Below, piece after piece: positions 23,041 to 34,109 of a DNA stretch of 64,000 nucleotides. The stretch lies in the NCBI GenBank assembly GCA_031841125.1, contig CM063106.1, forward strand, positions 69,614,101 through 69,678,100, written 5' to 3'. A program made the translations under genes and the position numbers. Source of the DNA: Acanthococcus lagerstroemiae. Lineage: Eukaryota > Arthropoda > Insecta > Hemiptera > Eriococcidae. How positions within the stretch are numbered: the first letter of the stretch is position 1; each line of letters opens with the position of its first letter. The notes beneath the pieces were generated by a model. The model was not told the origin of the DNA and did not search any database. It saw only the letters and a program-made list of their open reading frames with translations.

Positions 23041-23260
23041 AGGGCTTAAGGTTGGCCGAGTGGATAGCACGCTGGACTCGGAATGCGGAGATCCCGGGTT
23101 CGAGCCCACGAAGCAACTCACTACATTCCGACCTAGGCCGATTTTTCGACAAGATGAGAAGAGGGCTAAGACAACCCTAACAGCTTCCCCGACGTCTCTG
23201 AAGTAATGCTCGAAAGGGCGGATTCTAGGGCTCTGGTTAAGAATAAAGTTTAGAAAAGAG
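23041..23260 (+). mobile_element. tRNA-derived SINE, copy 1
   Basis: The head carries a pol III A box (TGGCCGAGTGGATAGC) and B box (GGTTCGAGCCC), as in a serine- or leucine-type tRNA. The body shares GACCTAGGCCG, GAGAAGAGGGCTAAGAC and TAATGCTCGAAAGGGCGGAT with the two other copies in this window. No clear target duplication was seen. Confidence 0.9.
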
Positions 23261-24589
23261 ATCTGGGCCCCATACAAGAGAACTGATAGCGTGCATCTTT
23301 CTCATATTTTTGTTTTTCAATTATAGCTAAAATCATATTTAAAAATTGATTTTAGTGCCCAGTACTTTTGCCATCCTTTTCTGATTTTAATATTGAATTC
23401 TTTATCCCTCCGGTTTTTAATGGACAAAATTTATCCAAAATATACTGCTTCTTCCTTCCATTTTACTTTCGTATCCTCCAAATTTTACTTCTTTTTTTAT
23501 TCGCTAAAATGAACGATTTTCCCAGTTTATCTCGAACCCTACTTCTCTACTTTTTATCCGTAGTCTTCTTCTTCATTTCTGATATCATTGGGAAAATAAT
23601 TTCAGTGTTTCAGATATAAAATGACCTTTTAAAAGCCACAAGCCGGTAGACCGTACGTTTTGAAGAAAAGAAAACCGGATTTTTGCACCTATTCCGAATC
23701 TAATCTCTAAATTTGGATGAAAGCCTTTTACTCCACACAGGAAATGACCTTGGAAAGCAAAATTTCCAATCTTTAGATCTTACATGTAGGAGGAACAAAA
23801 TGTTATTTCGGAATCAAATGTCTGCGCTAATATCAATATTTCCAAGTTAGATTAGAAATCAGCGAAAAAATTTAATTCTGAAACACTTTTCTTTTTTTGA
23901 TACGTAAGATCTGAATTTTCTCTTTTATTGAATTTAAAGGGTAATTTTGTAGATGAAAAAAGGATTTAATGAAAATTTCGACGTCAGATTCGGAATCAGC
24001 TTACAGAATACGTCAGGAAATATTTAATTTTTTGATGGCATCAACAGCGAAAGAAAATGGGCTTAACTTCGTGCTCAAAGGTAATGTTTGCAAATTAACA
24101 GGTTTGTATCCAGTGAAATCCACACAAAAAATTAGCACAAAAACATGATATTATACCTACCAAATTTTGCTAATTTTTAAATAGTTGAGAAATGGGCCCA
24201 GAAAACGCCTAAAATAGCATTTTTGGCTAATTTAAAAGCCTTTTACGAAAATGTCAGATTCGGATTCAGCATGAAAAAGTTATTCAAGAACACGTGACTT
24301 GATATCTGAAAATTTTTAGCATTTCAGTATTGTTGGTGGCATTCTGGTCAGATGTAGTAATTTCACATTAGATTTCGCCATCATAGGCCATGGTTCGTCC
24401 AACTTCATTTTCAGTCAGTTGTGTACAGCTTGTAGGTCATGTTTGATTCAGATTTTTCTCGTCGCTTTTGGTTATGTTAGTCAATTTAATCATTTTTTAC
24501 CGTTTTTTATCCAGTTTGGTCAATTTTTGTCATATTTTTAATAACATTTGATTCAATAACATTATTTTCGGTCCATTTTGACTAACATT

Positions 24590-24810
24590 TTCCTGAATCC
24601 CCCCGCTTGCTCCGCGGGCTGTTGGGCATCCAGAATATTGTAAATTCTTTTTTTAATGTTTTTCATGTATAATTTGCAGACGTTTGAGGACAGGCTAATG
24701 GGGCGATAATTGTTTATATCAGCCCTGTCACCTTTTTTATGTAGGAGAATTATTTCTGCCAAGTACCACTGGCTAGGTGCAAGACCGAAGGAGGTAACGG
24801 CGAAAAATTT
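24590..24810 (-). pseudogene. RTE reverse transcriptase, inverted 5' part
   Basis: The minus-strand reading contains FAVTSFGLAPSQW, AEIILLHKKGD and NNYRPISLSSNVCKLY, then QQPAEQAG. These are the first conserved blocks of RTE reverse transcriptase. It stops at the target duplication at 24589. Confidence 0.9.
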
Positions 24811-25934
24811 CAGCACGATAGACCACATTCACGCGATAAATCAGAAAATAGAAAAAACGAACGAATTTCAAATCAATGTTGTATTACTATTTGTGGACTT
24901 CAACAAAGCTTTCGATTCCTTGCTACACAGCTGCATTTGGTCAACCTTGGCAAATGCTACACAAAATCTACCTTCACTCAGAAGCAATCATCTCTCTGGA
25001 CAAAAATACTGAAAAAATCAAAATTGGCAGAGAGGTAAAACAAGGGGATCCTCTTTCCCCTAACTTATTCAACGCGGTCTTGGAAGAAGTATTCCGGAGT
25101 ATAAATTGGGAGGGCAAGGGGTTAAGAATTAGGGGCTCAATTTTTGACAACATCAAAACATTACACAACCTGAGATTCGCGGACGATATTGTGATAATCG
25201 CCAAAAACGCCGAAGAAGCTAGGCTTATGGGGGAAGACCTAAGGAGAGAAAGCGAAAAGGTGGGCCTAAGTATAAATTGGAAGAAAACAAAAGTTATGTC
25301 AAACATTCAGAATCTGGGGGAAATAGAAATTAGCAGCCAGAAGATTGAGAAGGTCACGGAATTCAAATACTTAGGCCAAATGGTATCATTTGAGAACAGG
25401 TCAGAAAAGGAAACAAAAATCAGAAGAGCCAATGCTTGGAAAGCATTTTGGGGCCAAAAAATTTTTTGGAATGGAAAACTCAGTTTAAAAGCAAAAATTA
25501 AAATTTTCGAAAGCAACGTCATCCCTGTACTAACTTATGGCGCCCAAACCTGAGCACACACCAAAAAACAAACGGAAAAATTAATTACAACTCAAAATTC
25601 TATGCTGCGAAATCTTCTGAAGATCAAAATCAAGGACAAAGTTCGAATTTCAAAAATCCTCGAGAAAACAAAAGCCAAAGATGTGGGCGTCACCATTAAA
25701 AAACTCAAACTCAAATTTGCTGGACACCTAGCCAGAGAGTTCTCATTCAAATGGAACAAAATTCTAACGATGTGGATGCCCTCGGGCAAACGTAGAAGTG
25801 GGAGGCCAGTGACGAGATGGATCGATGAGGTTAGGCAGGTGGCAGGTCACCAATGGTTAACAAGAGCTAGCAATAGGAAAAATTGGGCTGAACTGTCCAT
25901 GACTTATGCCCAGAAATGGGCGGCTGAGGGCTGA
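24808..25934 (+). pseudogene. RTE reverse transcriptase, 3' part
   Basis: The plus strand continues with FSTIDHIHAINQ, LFVDFNKAFDS, KQGDPLSPNLFNAVLEE and the catalytic FADDIVIIAK, then the thumb (NVIPVLTYGAQT) and the C-terminal LKFAGHLARE and RRSGRPVTRWIDEVRQVAG. One frameshift lies near 24955 and one premature TGA at 25551-25553. Otherwise the frame is open, so the copy is fairly young. Confidence 0.92.
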
Positions 25935-26512
25935 GTAAGGGGGAGGTGCACCTCCCCTGTCTACTACAGTCGCTTCCTTTTTGTGTATTTTTTTCTCTTT
26001 TTATTTATGCACAGTACTTACGAGTATATAAATGTATACACGCTTGTAGCCCCAGCGGGTCACCAAATAAAAAATAAAAAAAATTTTGACTAACATTATT
26101 AATTAAATTTAACAAATAGGTTTTTTTTTTTTCTTTCTTTAAATATCTGTTTGTATATCATGATGTTAGAAAGTGTGTTGCAATGTACATCCGATTTGAT
26201 CAGTTGTGTCACGAGTGGTATTCATTAGTTAGTTATGATCAAAATTGGTCAGATTTGAATGTTTAATCGATTTTGATCACTGTCAGCCGTTTTTGATTCC
26301 GTGTTTATTCAAACAAAGTAATTTCAAAGATGGATACAAAGAAAGTATAAGGATAATGAAAACGGAAATAGAATTTGTTTCACTAATAAACAAGGTTAGG
26401 TACTAGTAATTTCATTAGGAAAGAGGGCTCTGAAAATAAGATTTTTCTATATTTTTTACGGAAGAAGGGCTGAAATGTGCTTTCTTTACTGTTGTTCAAA
26501 CATGAGAGAAGA

Positions 26513-26768
26513 CACGTGTGAGCTGACAGGAAGAAAAGGACCTCAGCGCAAAAATGTAAATTTTACAGGAGAGCGGATAAACAAAATTGATAACGTTTTC
26601 ACGTTACGGAGACCCTTTGAAGACTTACAGCGGTTTGGGAAAATTTTTTAGAATTCTTTCGACAACACCAGGCGAAAGAGTGCCCAAAAATTAGTCAAAA
26701 ACAGTTGTTATTACAAAAATGTTTTTTTTGCCCCGAGGTCCCTTTCTTCATGTCAGCCCACAACGTTT
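26513..26768. mobile_element. foldback MITE
   Basis: The left end (GTGTGAGCTGACAGGAAGAA) pairs with the inverted right end (GTTGTGGGCTGACATGAAGAA). The match continues through GGACCTC and GCAAAAA for about 40 bp. There is no ORF. Confidence 0.65.
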
Positions 26769-26948
26769 CCTGTATAGTTTCGTTATCACATCAGTGTTAG
26801 TAAATTGAACAATAACAGACAGCGAAATCGGTTTCTGATTCGGTGTTTGCATCTCTCTGCACTTTTATTGTAAGTAAATGAACTCCAGTGAAGGAATGAG
26901 GTATCAAGAAACTAGAATCCATCACTAAAACTCAGGTTATTAACTTAC

Positions 26949-27221
26949 AATGAACGGTCAGTCTTGCAGACAGAGTCAGCGTGCCTACTGCGTTGTCCGC
27001 CTCGCAGATGTATTCGCCCTCATCCTGGGGTGTAACGTGATCGATCTTCAGCCCTCGATCTTCCAGCACACGTATACGAGCCAGAGGCATATTTCCACCT
27101 CCTGCTGTCCGCCGCCATAACACATCTGGTGGCGGATCACCACCGACCTCGCAATCCAGGATCACGCTGCTGCCAGACATCACTGTAGTGTCTTTTGGTC
27201 CCTTAATAATGTGTGGTTTCA
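26949..27221 (-). CDS. robo: Robo exon: Ig3
   Basis: One exon encodes all of Ig3. It starts KPHIIKGPKD, has the first cysteine in VILDCEVGG, the tryptophan in DVLWRR, and the second cysteine in GEYICEADNAVG. It ends LTVH plus one base before the donor GTAAGT. The spacing and motifs match Ig3 of fly Robo (DVLWRR, YTCEADNAVG). The downstream intron of 6.5 kb holds several transposons. Confidence 0.96.
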
Positions 27222-27701
27222 CTGAAAATTCAAAGACATTAGCCATAATCATAAAATTACGATTGTGTACTTCTGCACAAGGTATTTAATTGTGGACATT
27301 TGACTGAACTTTCTGAATATTTCAGAGCCATTCAAATGAAGTCGAAGAAATTAGTCAAAGCGGAGAATCCTTCGACCAATCACCCGCGGACTGGCAAGGG
27401 AATTGTAAAGAGGGAATGCGACCCAACCAGTATTTTTCCATTTCTGGAACAAGTCATATTTTGGGTGGACCCGCAGTCCAAAGGGCCCGGCCGGGGATTC
27501 CCCTCCCCCAGCTAGTCCGCGGTTGCGACCAATGGATGGTAAGTGCTCATGATGTCAAGTTAAATAAGATGCGTATCAAGAATCTTCGACAGATATATAA
27601 CCACCCTCAAATATTTTTTCCACCAATGCCATATGATCCTAAAGCTGCAGTTTTACCTATCCCGTTTCGAACTTAATGAAAATGAACCCGATTTGGCTTA
27701 C
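27222..27701. other. Robo intron, no feature seen
   Basis: Short intron between the Ig2 and Ig3 exons. Nothing recognisable beyond the splice sites. Confidence 0.5.
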
Positions 27702-27832
27702 CATTAACAGTGAGCAAAGCAGCAGCTGATTCTCGAGTGGCTACAACATTGCTGGCGACGCACTGGTAGCGCCCTTCATCAGCTTTGCGAACATCTTGGA
27801 TGGCGAGATTGGCTCCATCTACTAACCTTAAT
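27702..27832 (-). CDS. robo: Robo exon: Ig2, second half
   Basis: Acceptor TTTTTACAG and donor GTAAGC bound this exon. The first base completes the Arg codon split with the previous exon. The product reads [13 protein letters not shown], then [13 protein letters not shown], which gives the second Ig2 cysteine in the usual YxC motif, and ends in LTVN with one extra base. An intron inside Ig2 is normal for the family. Confidence 0.95.
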
Positions 27833-28523
27833 CTGTAAAAAGTATTAGCAAATTTTATTAAATCACTGTACAAACAATAATTCTATTTGAATTTTGGACT
27901 TACAGATCTGCTTCAGCAATTGTTTTCCAAATTTTCGGGCAGGCCATACATTTGATGGTCCTCCGGCGAAAAAGAGGGTGGAAACAATTATAGAAAGCCA
28001 GAATACGACCAATACCCCCTCCCTTAATGTGGTCTACATAAATTCTGGTACCTCACATATTTTCGTTTGATCCTTTTGCGGTCATGTTTTGTTTTGCTCC
28101 CCCTGCTACACAGCTTTATAGACTATGATGAACTGAATTCAAGTAACTTTTCCTTAGGTGTCGAGAACCGTTCATTAATTATTCAGAGTTTGGGAAATTC
28201 ACTGTCCTGCCTCCCTATGTTCAAGTTTCCGAACAACACTGAATCTCGAGACTGAAAACAGTGTGTATTGAAACACACCTCATTTTCTATGCAGTATTAC
28301 TTGTCAGACTGACAGAATTGTTATGTTCAGACTGAATTGACAGGCCTGAAATACCAGGTGATGTAAAAATGTATACATATAAGCCACACAGATTAACATG
28401 TTCTTTGAGAACAAAGCGAGCACATTTTTCAGTAACACCCATCTAGACCCTCAAGAGCATCTGTTCTCGATTAACCACAACTCCGGAGACAAATAATGTA
28501 AGTTGAATTTATTTTAAACTTAC
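27833..28523. other. Robo intron within Ig2, no feature seen
   Basis: A 691-bp intron. I see no repeat or ORF of note. Confidence 0.5.
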
Positions 28524-28677
28524 CTTTTATTCGAGTCGATTTCCAAATTTTGCCCGTTTTTCTTCCAATAGACAATCGGCTCCGGATGTCCGCGTGGAGG
28601 CCCGCACTCCAGCATAATTGTTTCACCCTGCACCACTTTCTTATTCTTCGGCTCCATTCGAAACTCATCTCTCATTA
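28524..28677 (-). CDS. robo: Robo exon: Ig2, first half
   Basis: This is the first visible exon. It begins after an acceptor TTTCAG with two bases of a shared codon and ends AAAAG before the donor GTAAGT. The protein starts VMRDEFRMEPKN and contains LECGPPRGHPEP followed by YWKKNGQ, the first cysteine and the tryptophan of Ig2. The stretch is very close to the same part of Drosophila Robo (VLRDEFR, LECGPPRGHPEP). Ig1 and Ig2 together form the Slit-binding face in this family. The missing Ig1 exon should splice into the start of this exon. Confidence 0.95.
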
Positions 28678-29086
28678 CTGAAACAAACATTGACAACACA
28701 TTGTAATTCGAAACAAGTCTGGAAATCTAAAAGAGAAATGCAAAATGATCAAAAAACAAAATAGAATTCAAAGGGCAGCCGAGGTTGAAGTGTAAAGGAA
28801 CGTGGCAGATCAACCCTATTGGACTGAAAACAAAATCTCGTATCGGAAGAATACGAACATTCAAGAAACCCCGTCCTGTCACTAATGAGTATATATGAAA
28901 TGAGTGTTCTGATTCACTTATAAAAATCACATATGACGATGTGTTCGTCGACCTTGAGTACAGGGTTGTCGACTGTTGATTTCATGGACTTATGTGAATT
29001 TGTATGTAATTTGACCTTATGATGAGCAATTAATGACCTTGAAACTGTCTGTAGACCTTCAATACAGTCTATTGACTTTCCCCCTA

Positions 29087-29307
29087 CTTTTTCTAATTTT
29101 ACTTTCAACCGAGAGCCCGGAAATCCATCCTTTCGAGCATTACACCTCAAAGACATCGGGAAGGCTCTGTTAGGGCTGTCTTAGCCCTCTTCTCTTCTTG
29201 CCGAAACACCGGCCTAGGTCGAAATGTAGCGAGTTGCTACATCGGCTCGAACCCGGAACCCCGGATTCCGAGACTAGCGCGCTATCCACTCGGCCAACCA
29301 GACCTAA
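29087..29307 (-). mobile_element. tRNA-derived SINE, copy 2, with 14-bp TSD
   Basis: The copy is inverted. On the minus strand it has TTGGCCGAGTGGATAGC (A box) and GGTTCGAGCC (B box), then GACCTAGGCCGG and GAGAAGAGGGCTAAGAC. TGACTTTCCCCCTA at 29073-29086 and TGACTTGCCCCCTA at 29308-29321 form a 14-bp target duplication with one mismatch. Confidence 0.92.
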
Positions 29308-30129
29308 TGACTTGCCCCCTAGCTGAATGTATGTTGTCAAAAAGTTTGACGTGTTGAAGTTCATTCATTTTAGCGGCTGTCTTGAATCTACGACAATTAG
29401 CTTCAGCCTAACTGTATGTACAATATGGTTAATATAAGCTGATATATTGTCTTTGCTCCTTAATTTGGAACTATATTAAATACTGCATCTGCTAAAGATT
29501 CAGATAAATGAACTGCAGCTGCGAACCCCGTGAGCATAGCCTGACGGGAAGGGGGAGTCTCTTTCCAAATGTGTTTCTGAGTTGGCAAATTTAGCATCAT
29601 CAACTCCACTATCGAAATTGGATCGACATTCAGTAACTTTTCCAAAGTCCTTTTTCTTTCTTTTTCTTTTCTTTTCCTTTCCCCCTTTTTTTGCGATATT
29701 TGGCAAATTGATCCCCCTTCTCCAGCTTCTTCTTGCCCACACACGAGTCACTGGGCACGTTCTTGCTTTTTATTTCTCTTTTTTTGCTTGTCGATCTTAA
29801 AAATGTTCGTTAATTGATAAAATCTCCTGAGTCCTGACTTTTACATAGGTTGTCGCTAAGTAACTGATACTAAGATTCGTACGGTCCACAAACGCTACCT
29901 ATCTCCGTTTCAACGCAGTAGGGGGAGTGTTTGGTTCATTAGCTATCGATTAAGACCACGCCGAGCTCATTTGATTGAAAACTCGCTATTCCAGACCAAT
30001 TTGAAAGAAACCATATGCGTTGACCCCCACAGGTTTTTTTAAAGATTTTTTTAAAGAAGGAAAAAAGCATACGGTTACAAAATTTTTTATTAATCATCAT
30101 CTTCATTAAGTACACGAATGTCTTTTTCA

Positions 30130-30214
30130 AATTAAGTGCCATTCATGGCTATATAGGCGTCCATTCGTGCTTGCCATTTATCGAACGTTTTCGCGTATTC
30201 CGCCGCCAATAAGG
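30130..30214 (-). pseudogene. mariner transposase C-terminal fragment, left arm
   Basis: The minus strand reads SSLLAAEYAKTFDKWQARMD, then AYIAMNGT. Mariner transposases end in a comparable stretch (a ..KW..R.D.CI...G.YFE.. pattern). The catalytic core is absent. Confidence 0.7.
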
Positions 30215-30368
30215 AGGAGAAAAACATCTGTGCCACAGTGATGCTACTTCTTGATTCGTGCTGAATTGACGACCCCGTAAGGCTGCCTTTAGTTGAGGAA
30301 ATGACCAAAAGTCGCAGGGGGGGTGAATGTGATTTTTTTAGAAGTCATCGCCGCGGCGCAGATGGTTT

Positions 30369-30453
30369 TCTCCTCCTTACCGGTGGCGGAATACGCGAAA
30401 ACGTTCAATAAATGGCAAGAACGAATGGACGCCTGTATAGCCGCATGAATGGC
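30369..30453 (+). pseudogene. mariner transposase C-terminal fragment, right arm
   Basis: The plus strand reads SSLPVAEYAKTFNKWQERMD, then ACIAA and a stop. It is the inverted copy of the fragment in the left arm, with some substitutions. Confidence 0.7.
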
Positions 30454-30759
30454 GCTTATTTTGAAAAAGATTAATGAAAATGATGATTAATAAGAAATTT
30501 TATAATCGTATGCTTTTTTTCCTTCTTTAAAAAAATCTTTAAATAACCTGTAGGGGTCAACGCATATGGTTTTTTTCAAATTGATCTGGAACAGCGAGTT
30601 TTCAATCAAATGAGCTCGGCGTGGTCTCAATCGATAGCTAATGAACCAAATTATTCCCCTATTGCGTTGAAACGCCGATAGGTAGCGTTGGTGGGCCGTA
30701 CGAATTTTAGTCTCAGGTACTTAGCGACAGCCTATGTATTTACTGATTTATTTTTCTGC

Positions 30760-31680
30760 TTATCGATTTCAGAAATGTTTCGTCAACTATAGAAAAAATG
30801 GTTTTCAGCTGGTAAAATTTAAATTTTTAGTTGACTGATTTAAATTTTCTCCCCAACCCAACAAAATATGTTTTTCTTTTAGTTCCAAAACTGTTTATTA
30901 GTTGTCCAAATTCCAAATAATATGCTGATTTTTATGTACGATCATAGATTTTGAAACTGTTTGTCAATGGTGATAAAATCCAATTGTCAAAATTTTCTTT
31001 TTCAGTTAGGAAAATTAAGTTTTCTTTCTCTTTTTTCTCTTTCCCTCTAAAAAAAAATTGCTTCAATATTATTCGTCATTTTAATTTTATTTATTTAATT
31101 TTATTACTGTGGATTTTGTAACCGTTTGTCCGCTGACAAAAATTTTAAATGATAAATTAATTAATTTTTTGCTTCTCGCTTTCAAAAATTTTCGTCAATT
31201 GGCGAGATCTGACTTTCAGTCAATAAAATTTACATTCTAAATTTACTGAAATGAGTTTCTCCCTCCCCAACAACAAAAAATGCGTTTCGGTACGTCCCTA
31301 CTTTTTCTAATTGTTTATTTCACAAATGCTTGTCAGATGGCCAAATTTTGAAAACGCAAAATTTTATTAATTAATTAATTTTTTTCTTGCCACTTTTAAA
31401 AATTTTCGTCAGCCGAAAAATTGAAAATTTTCTGTTTACTAAATAAAATTGTTGTACCCCCCTCATCCCCACAGTATGAAAGTAAAAGAAAGTTGCTTCA
31501 ACGCCTGTTTCATTTAATTATTAAAAAAAAAAAAAAAAAAAATGTTTGTCAGCGACATACTTTTCAGACTGCTGGATTTGATGAATTAATTAATGATTTC
31601 TGTTTATCGCTTTTAAACATTTACGGAAGCATGATCTTTGTTGATGAAAACGAATCTGCTTTGTTACCTCTTACCCAATA
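30760..31680. repeat. degenerate AT-rich tandem array
   Basis: A phrase like TTTCAAAAATTTTCGTCA(A/G) recurs near 30768, 30950, 31180, 31320 and 31393, followed each time by T-rich and CTCCC-rich stretches. The first unit is at 29786, before the mariner palindrome that split the array. An A19 run lies at about 31521. Confidence 0.5.
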
Positions 31681-32068
31681 ACTTAATCGATATCGAAATT
31701 ATCATCGAATCACCCATAAAATTATGATTTTGAGCAATTATTTTAATTTTGAAAGCGAAACTTCTTTGTGCAGGTTCATGATGGGTAGTTAATGTAAGAA
31801 GCTTCGCTTCTGTCGGGTGTCCCCGGACACCTCAAGCATTTTTAAATTAAGACTACGAAATGGTACACGAATTAATCGGGTAAGATATGCGCCAGTATTG
31901 ACAGAGAGTATTTTATAGTGCAGCAATAGCCTTTTATTTATTTCGATTCGATAAGTAATGTAATTTTCGATATTGAATTTCTGTTCTACAATCAACTCGA
32001 CCATCGATATCAGAAAAGGAATCACTACTTATATCGATTACAACTATCAGTTTTATACTCCAACCTTG

Positions 32069-32240
32069 TATTGATCATGGGCGAAGGAAAGTTGATTGAG
32101 AGGGAGAAGCCAGAGAGGGTAGATTTCAATATCGATTTTCATCTCGAAATCTTATATCAATCAAGGGCGAAGGAAAAGTGATAGAAATGGAGAAGTAAAA
32201 GTGTAGATTTCACTATCGATTTTCATCTTGAAATTTTACT
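32069..32240. repeat. tandem duplication, two 86-bp units
   Basis: Both units contain GGGCGAAGGAAA, GTAGATTTCA(A/C)TATCGATT and TTCATCT(C/T)GAAAT. The second begins near 32155. Confidence 0.75.
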
Positions 32241-34109
32241 CGATTTTTTTAGTTGTTTTGATTTGGTTTTCAAACTGAATAGTTCTGCCGAATTTTGTAT
32301 CGATTTTCTACATGATTGTGTTAATGGCGTACTAACCACTCTTCTCAAGTGCTCGATGTTTTCTCCATCTTTTCTAACTCAGTTATAATGAGTCGTATCG
32401 ATTCTTTGTTATTTCCATAAGGAATTCCATATTTTCCTATCAGTCAGTTAGCTCACATGACCTTGATTAGTTTTTCTGGTAACTGCGGGGATATGCGTTT
32501 GCTCCTCGTTTTTATTTCGTTCATTTTCGTACCACTGATCAGCCACCCATGAAGGCAAGATCTCAGTTCATGAAAACGAATCTGCTGTGCCACCTTGCTC
32601 TGCGATTACACTTGCTCGCGTTTTAATCAACTAGAAAAAACGAACTATTGTTCGAAGCCATTAAATTATTATTCGCATTTCCATCGCAAAAGTCATCCGT
32701 CTGAAGCTCTTGCCTTCGAGCAGCTGTTCGAAATTCTCTTCCAAACCGACTGGTCTGGCCGGCACTACACTCGGCAGATGAATTTCACACTCCAATTACA
32801 CGTTGTTTTTATTATTTAAAACTAGCAAATACTCGCATAATTTTCGAAAACACGCGTAAACCCATAAATCCTGGCGGCAATAAAAAAAGTTTTCCCGAAC
32901 AGGGTTAATCCGTTCAATTTTTTCACGCTTTGTTACGATCCGGCTGCAACATCGAGGGTCCGTGGTCCGCCCAGATAGGGTAGTTTTATTATAACCCGAA
33001 GCCCCGAAACGAGTCCTAAGTCGAAGGTCGTAATAAACGCCGCGAAATCCAGTTCGCTGAAAACTTTATACTCGATGGAAGTTAATTAACACGTTGAAGA
33101 ATCTTAAGCCTTTGAAAGAATTATACTCACTTCCCAAGGGCCCTTTATCGCATTCGAAAATAGCGCAAAGGTATATACATACTTTTTTGCCCGCGCCATT
33201 TTCCCTCCTGCTGTATTATGGATATATATATAATACGTGTTTTAAACTCGCGAAATTGAAAACAAACAAAAACACCTGTGAGTAACCTCGTTGTTTGAGC
33301 AAAGTATGACGTGAAACTTTTTATGCATGGTAATCACGAAGTATGGACGTATAAGACGCGATTTATGGGCGAGATTTTGTTATTTTTTACAGCCGCCAGG
33401 CGTACGCTGGCTTTAGTTTCGCAGCTTTCGATTTGAAAGAAAAATATCGAAGGTATGGGCTTTACCTACATTCTACGTACTTTTACCTATAAGCTTCGAT
33501 AAATCGCGGCTCCTTTAAAGAACGGTTTACGACCTCTCGTTGAAATCTGTCTATGATTACTTTTTGATTTTAATAAAATATTCTTATTTCGGTATGCAAA
33601 GAAAAGTGCAATGGACTACAAGGTTTGAGCATTCGGCGCATACAATCTGTCCTTACACACAGAAGAAGAACATATCCTGCGGGGGTCTACAGCTAACTGG
33701 AGCAGGGATGCTGCTGCCACTGTCGGGGACATCTCATCACATTGTGCCTTAAATTAACTTTGCCAGAGGGGCAGAGTGTTATCAGTCAGAGGGTTTCGAT
33801 ATGTACCTGGTGAGTAAATCCAGGAACGGGAAGCCTGTTTCAAGATGCATCATGGCTGACTACGCGAGTAGGCGAAATCAGTGTATGATCATGGGCTACT
33901 TATCTTACTGGTCAAGATAAGCGGATAAGAGTGCTCTCCTTTTGGTTTTCACAGTGTATCGGTTAAATGAACTACTCTGGATTCTGCCGGCTAAACCAGT
34001 ACCTTGGCTGGCTCATCCTGACAGGAGTTGGTACTAATGAGTATCATTGATTAAACTTTCAGTTTTCTGAAGAACTCGAACAAAATAACTCAGAATTGGG
34101 TTTCTATAG

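Larger units (their letters stand above)
20870..24560. repeat. degenerate TTTGGTCA/TTTTGATCA matrix
   Basis: The region is built largely from short T-rich phrases such as TTTTGGTCA, TTTTTGTCAT and TTTGATCA, in one orientation, and continues at 26.1-26.3 kb beyond the LINE insertion. A phrase GTCAGATTCGGA(A/T)TCAGC occurs near 23984 and again near 24255. It reads as an old, decayed tandem array. Confidence 0.45.
24590..26082 (+). mobile_element. RTE-clade LINE, twin-primed, with 15-bp TSD
   Basis: ATTTTGACTAACATT occurs exactly at 24575-24589 and 26083-26097 and marks the target duplication. The left 220 bp are inverted relative to the rest: they code on the minus strand for the earlier part of the reverse transcriptase, and the plus strand continues with the later part. 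This is the structure left by twin priming. The 3' end has an untranslated tail and a short A-rich stretch (AAATAAAAAATAAAAAAA). The insertion sits in the Robo intron between Ig3 and Ig4. Confidence 0.92.
20437..26948. other. Large Robo intron between Ig3 and Ig4
   Basis: A 6.5-kb intron. It holds a hAT MITE, a RTE fragment, a SINE, a twin-primed RTE insertion and a foldback MITE. The matrix between them is a decayed repeat of TTTTGGTCA-like and TTTTTGATCA-like motifs. Confidence 0.65.
987..28677 (-). other. Robo gene, visible span (16 exons, 5' end missing)
   Basis: The span covers the visible part of a roundabout receptor gene. Robo is the single-pass receptor for secreted Slit and mediates repulsive axon guidance. 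Visible intron lengths from 5' to 3' are about 691, 480, 6512, 9241, 183, 85, 2528, 89, 1732, 103, 624, 89, 1205, 116 and 693 bp. All sites are GT-AG. The summed exon length is 3320 bp; after removing the two bases that finish a codon from the missing upstream exon, it is exactly 1106 codons including the stop. Family members carry five Ig and three FN3 domains; Ig2 to FN3-3 are present here. The signal peptide and Ig1 should lie upstream, and I did not find them within the window. Confidence 0.93.
29844..30736. mobile_element. palindromic mariner-derived element
   Basis: The ends CATAGGTTGTCGCTAAGTA and, inverted, CATAGGCTGTCGCTAAGTA are flanked by TA on both sides. The inverted repeat continues inward for about 380 bp per arm, so the whole 893 bp can fold into one hairpin with a loop near 30230-30345. 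Each arm carries the same C-terminal piece of a mariner-type transposase. It is inserted in an AT-rich tandem repeat, whose unit is seen on both sides (29786 and 30760). Confidence 0.88.

Noticed and set aside
23041..23120. Possible serine or leucine tRNA gene
   Set aside because: The A and B boxes belong to a SINE head with a long body; no complete cloverleaf was seen.
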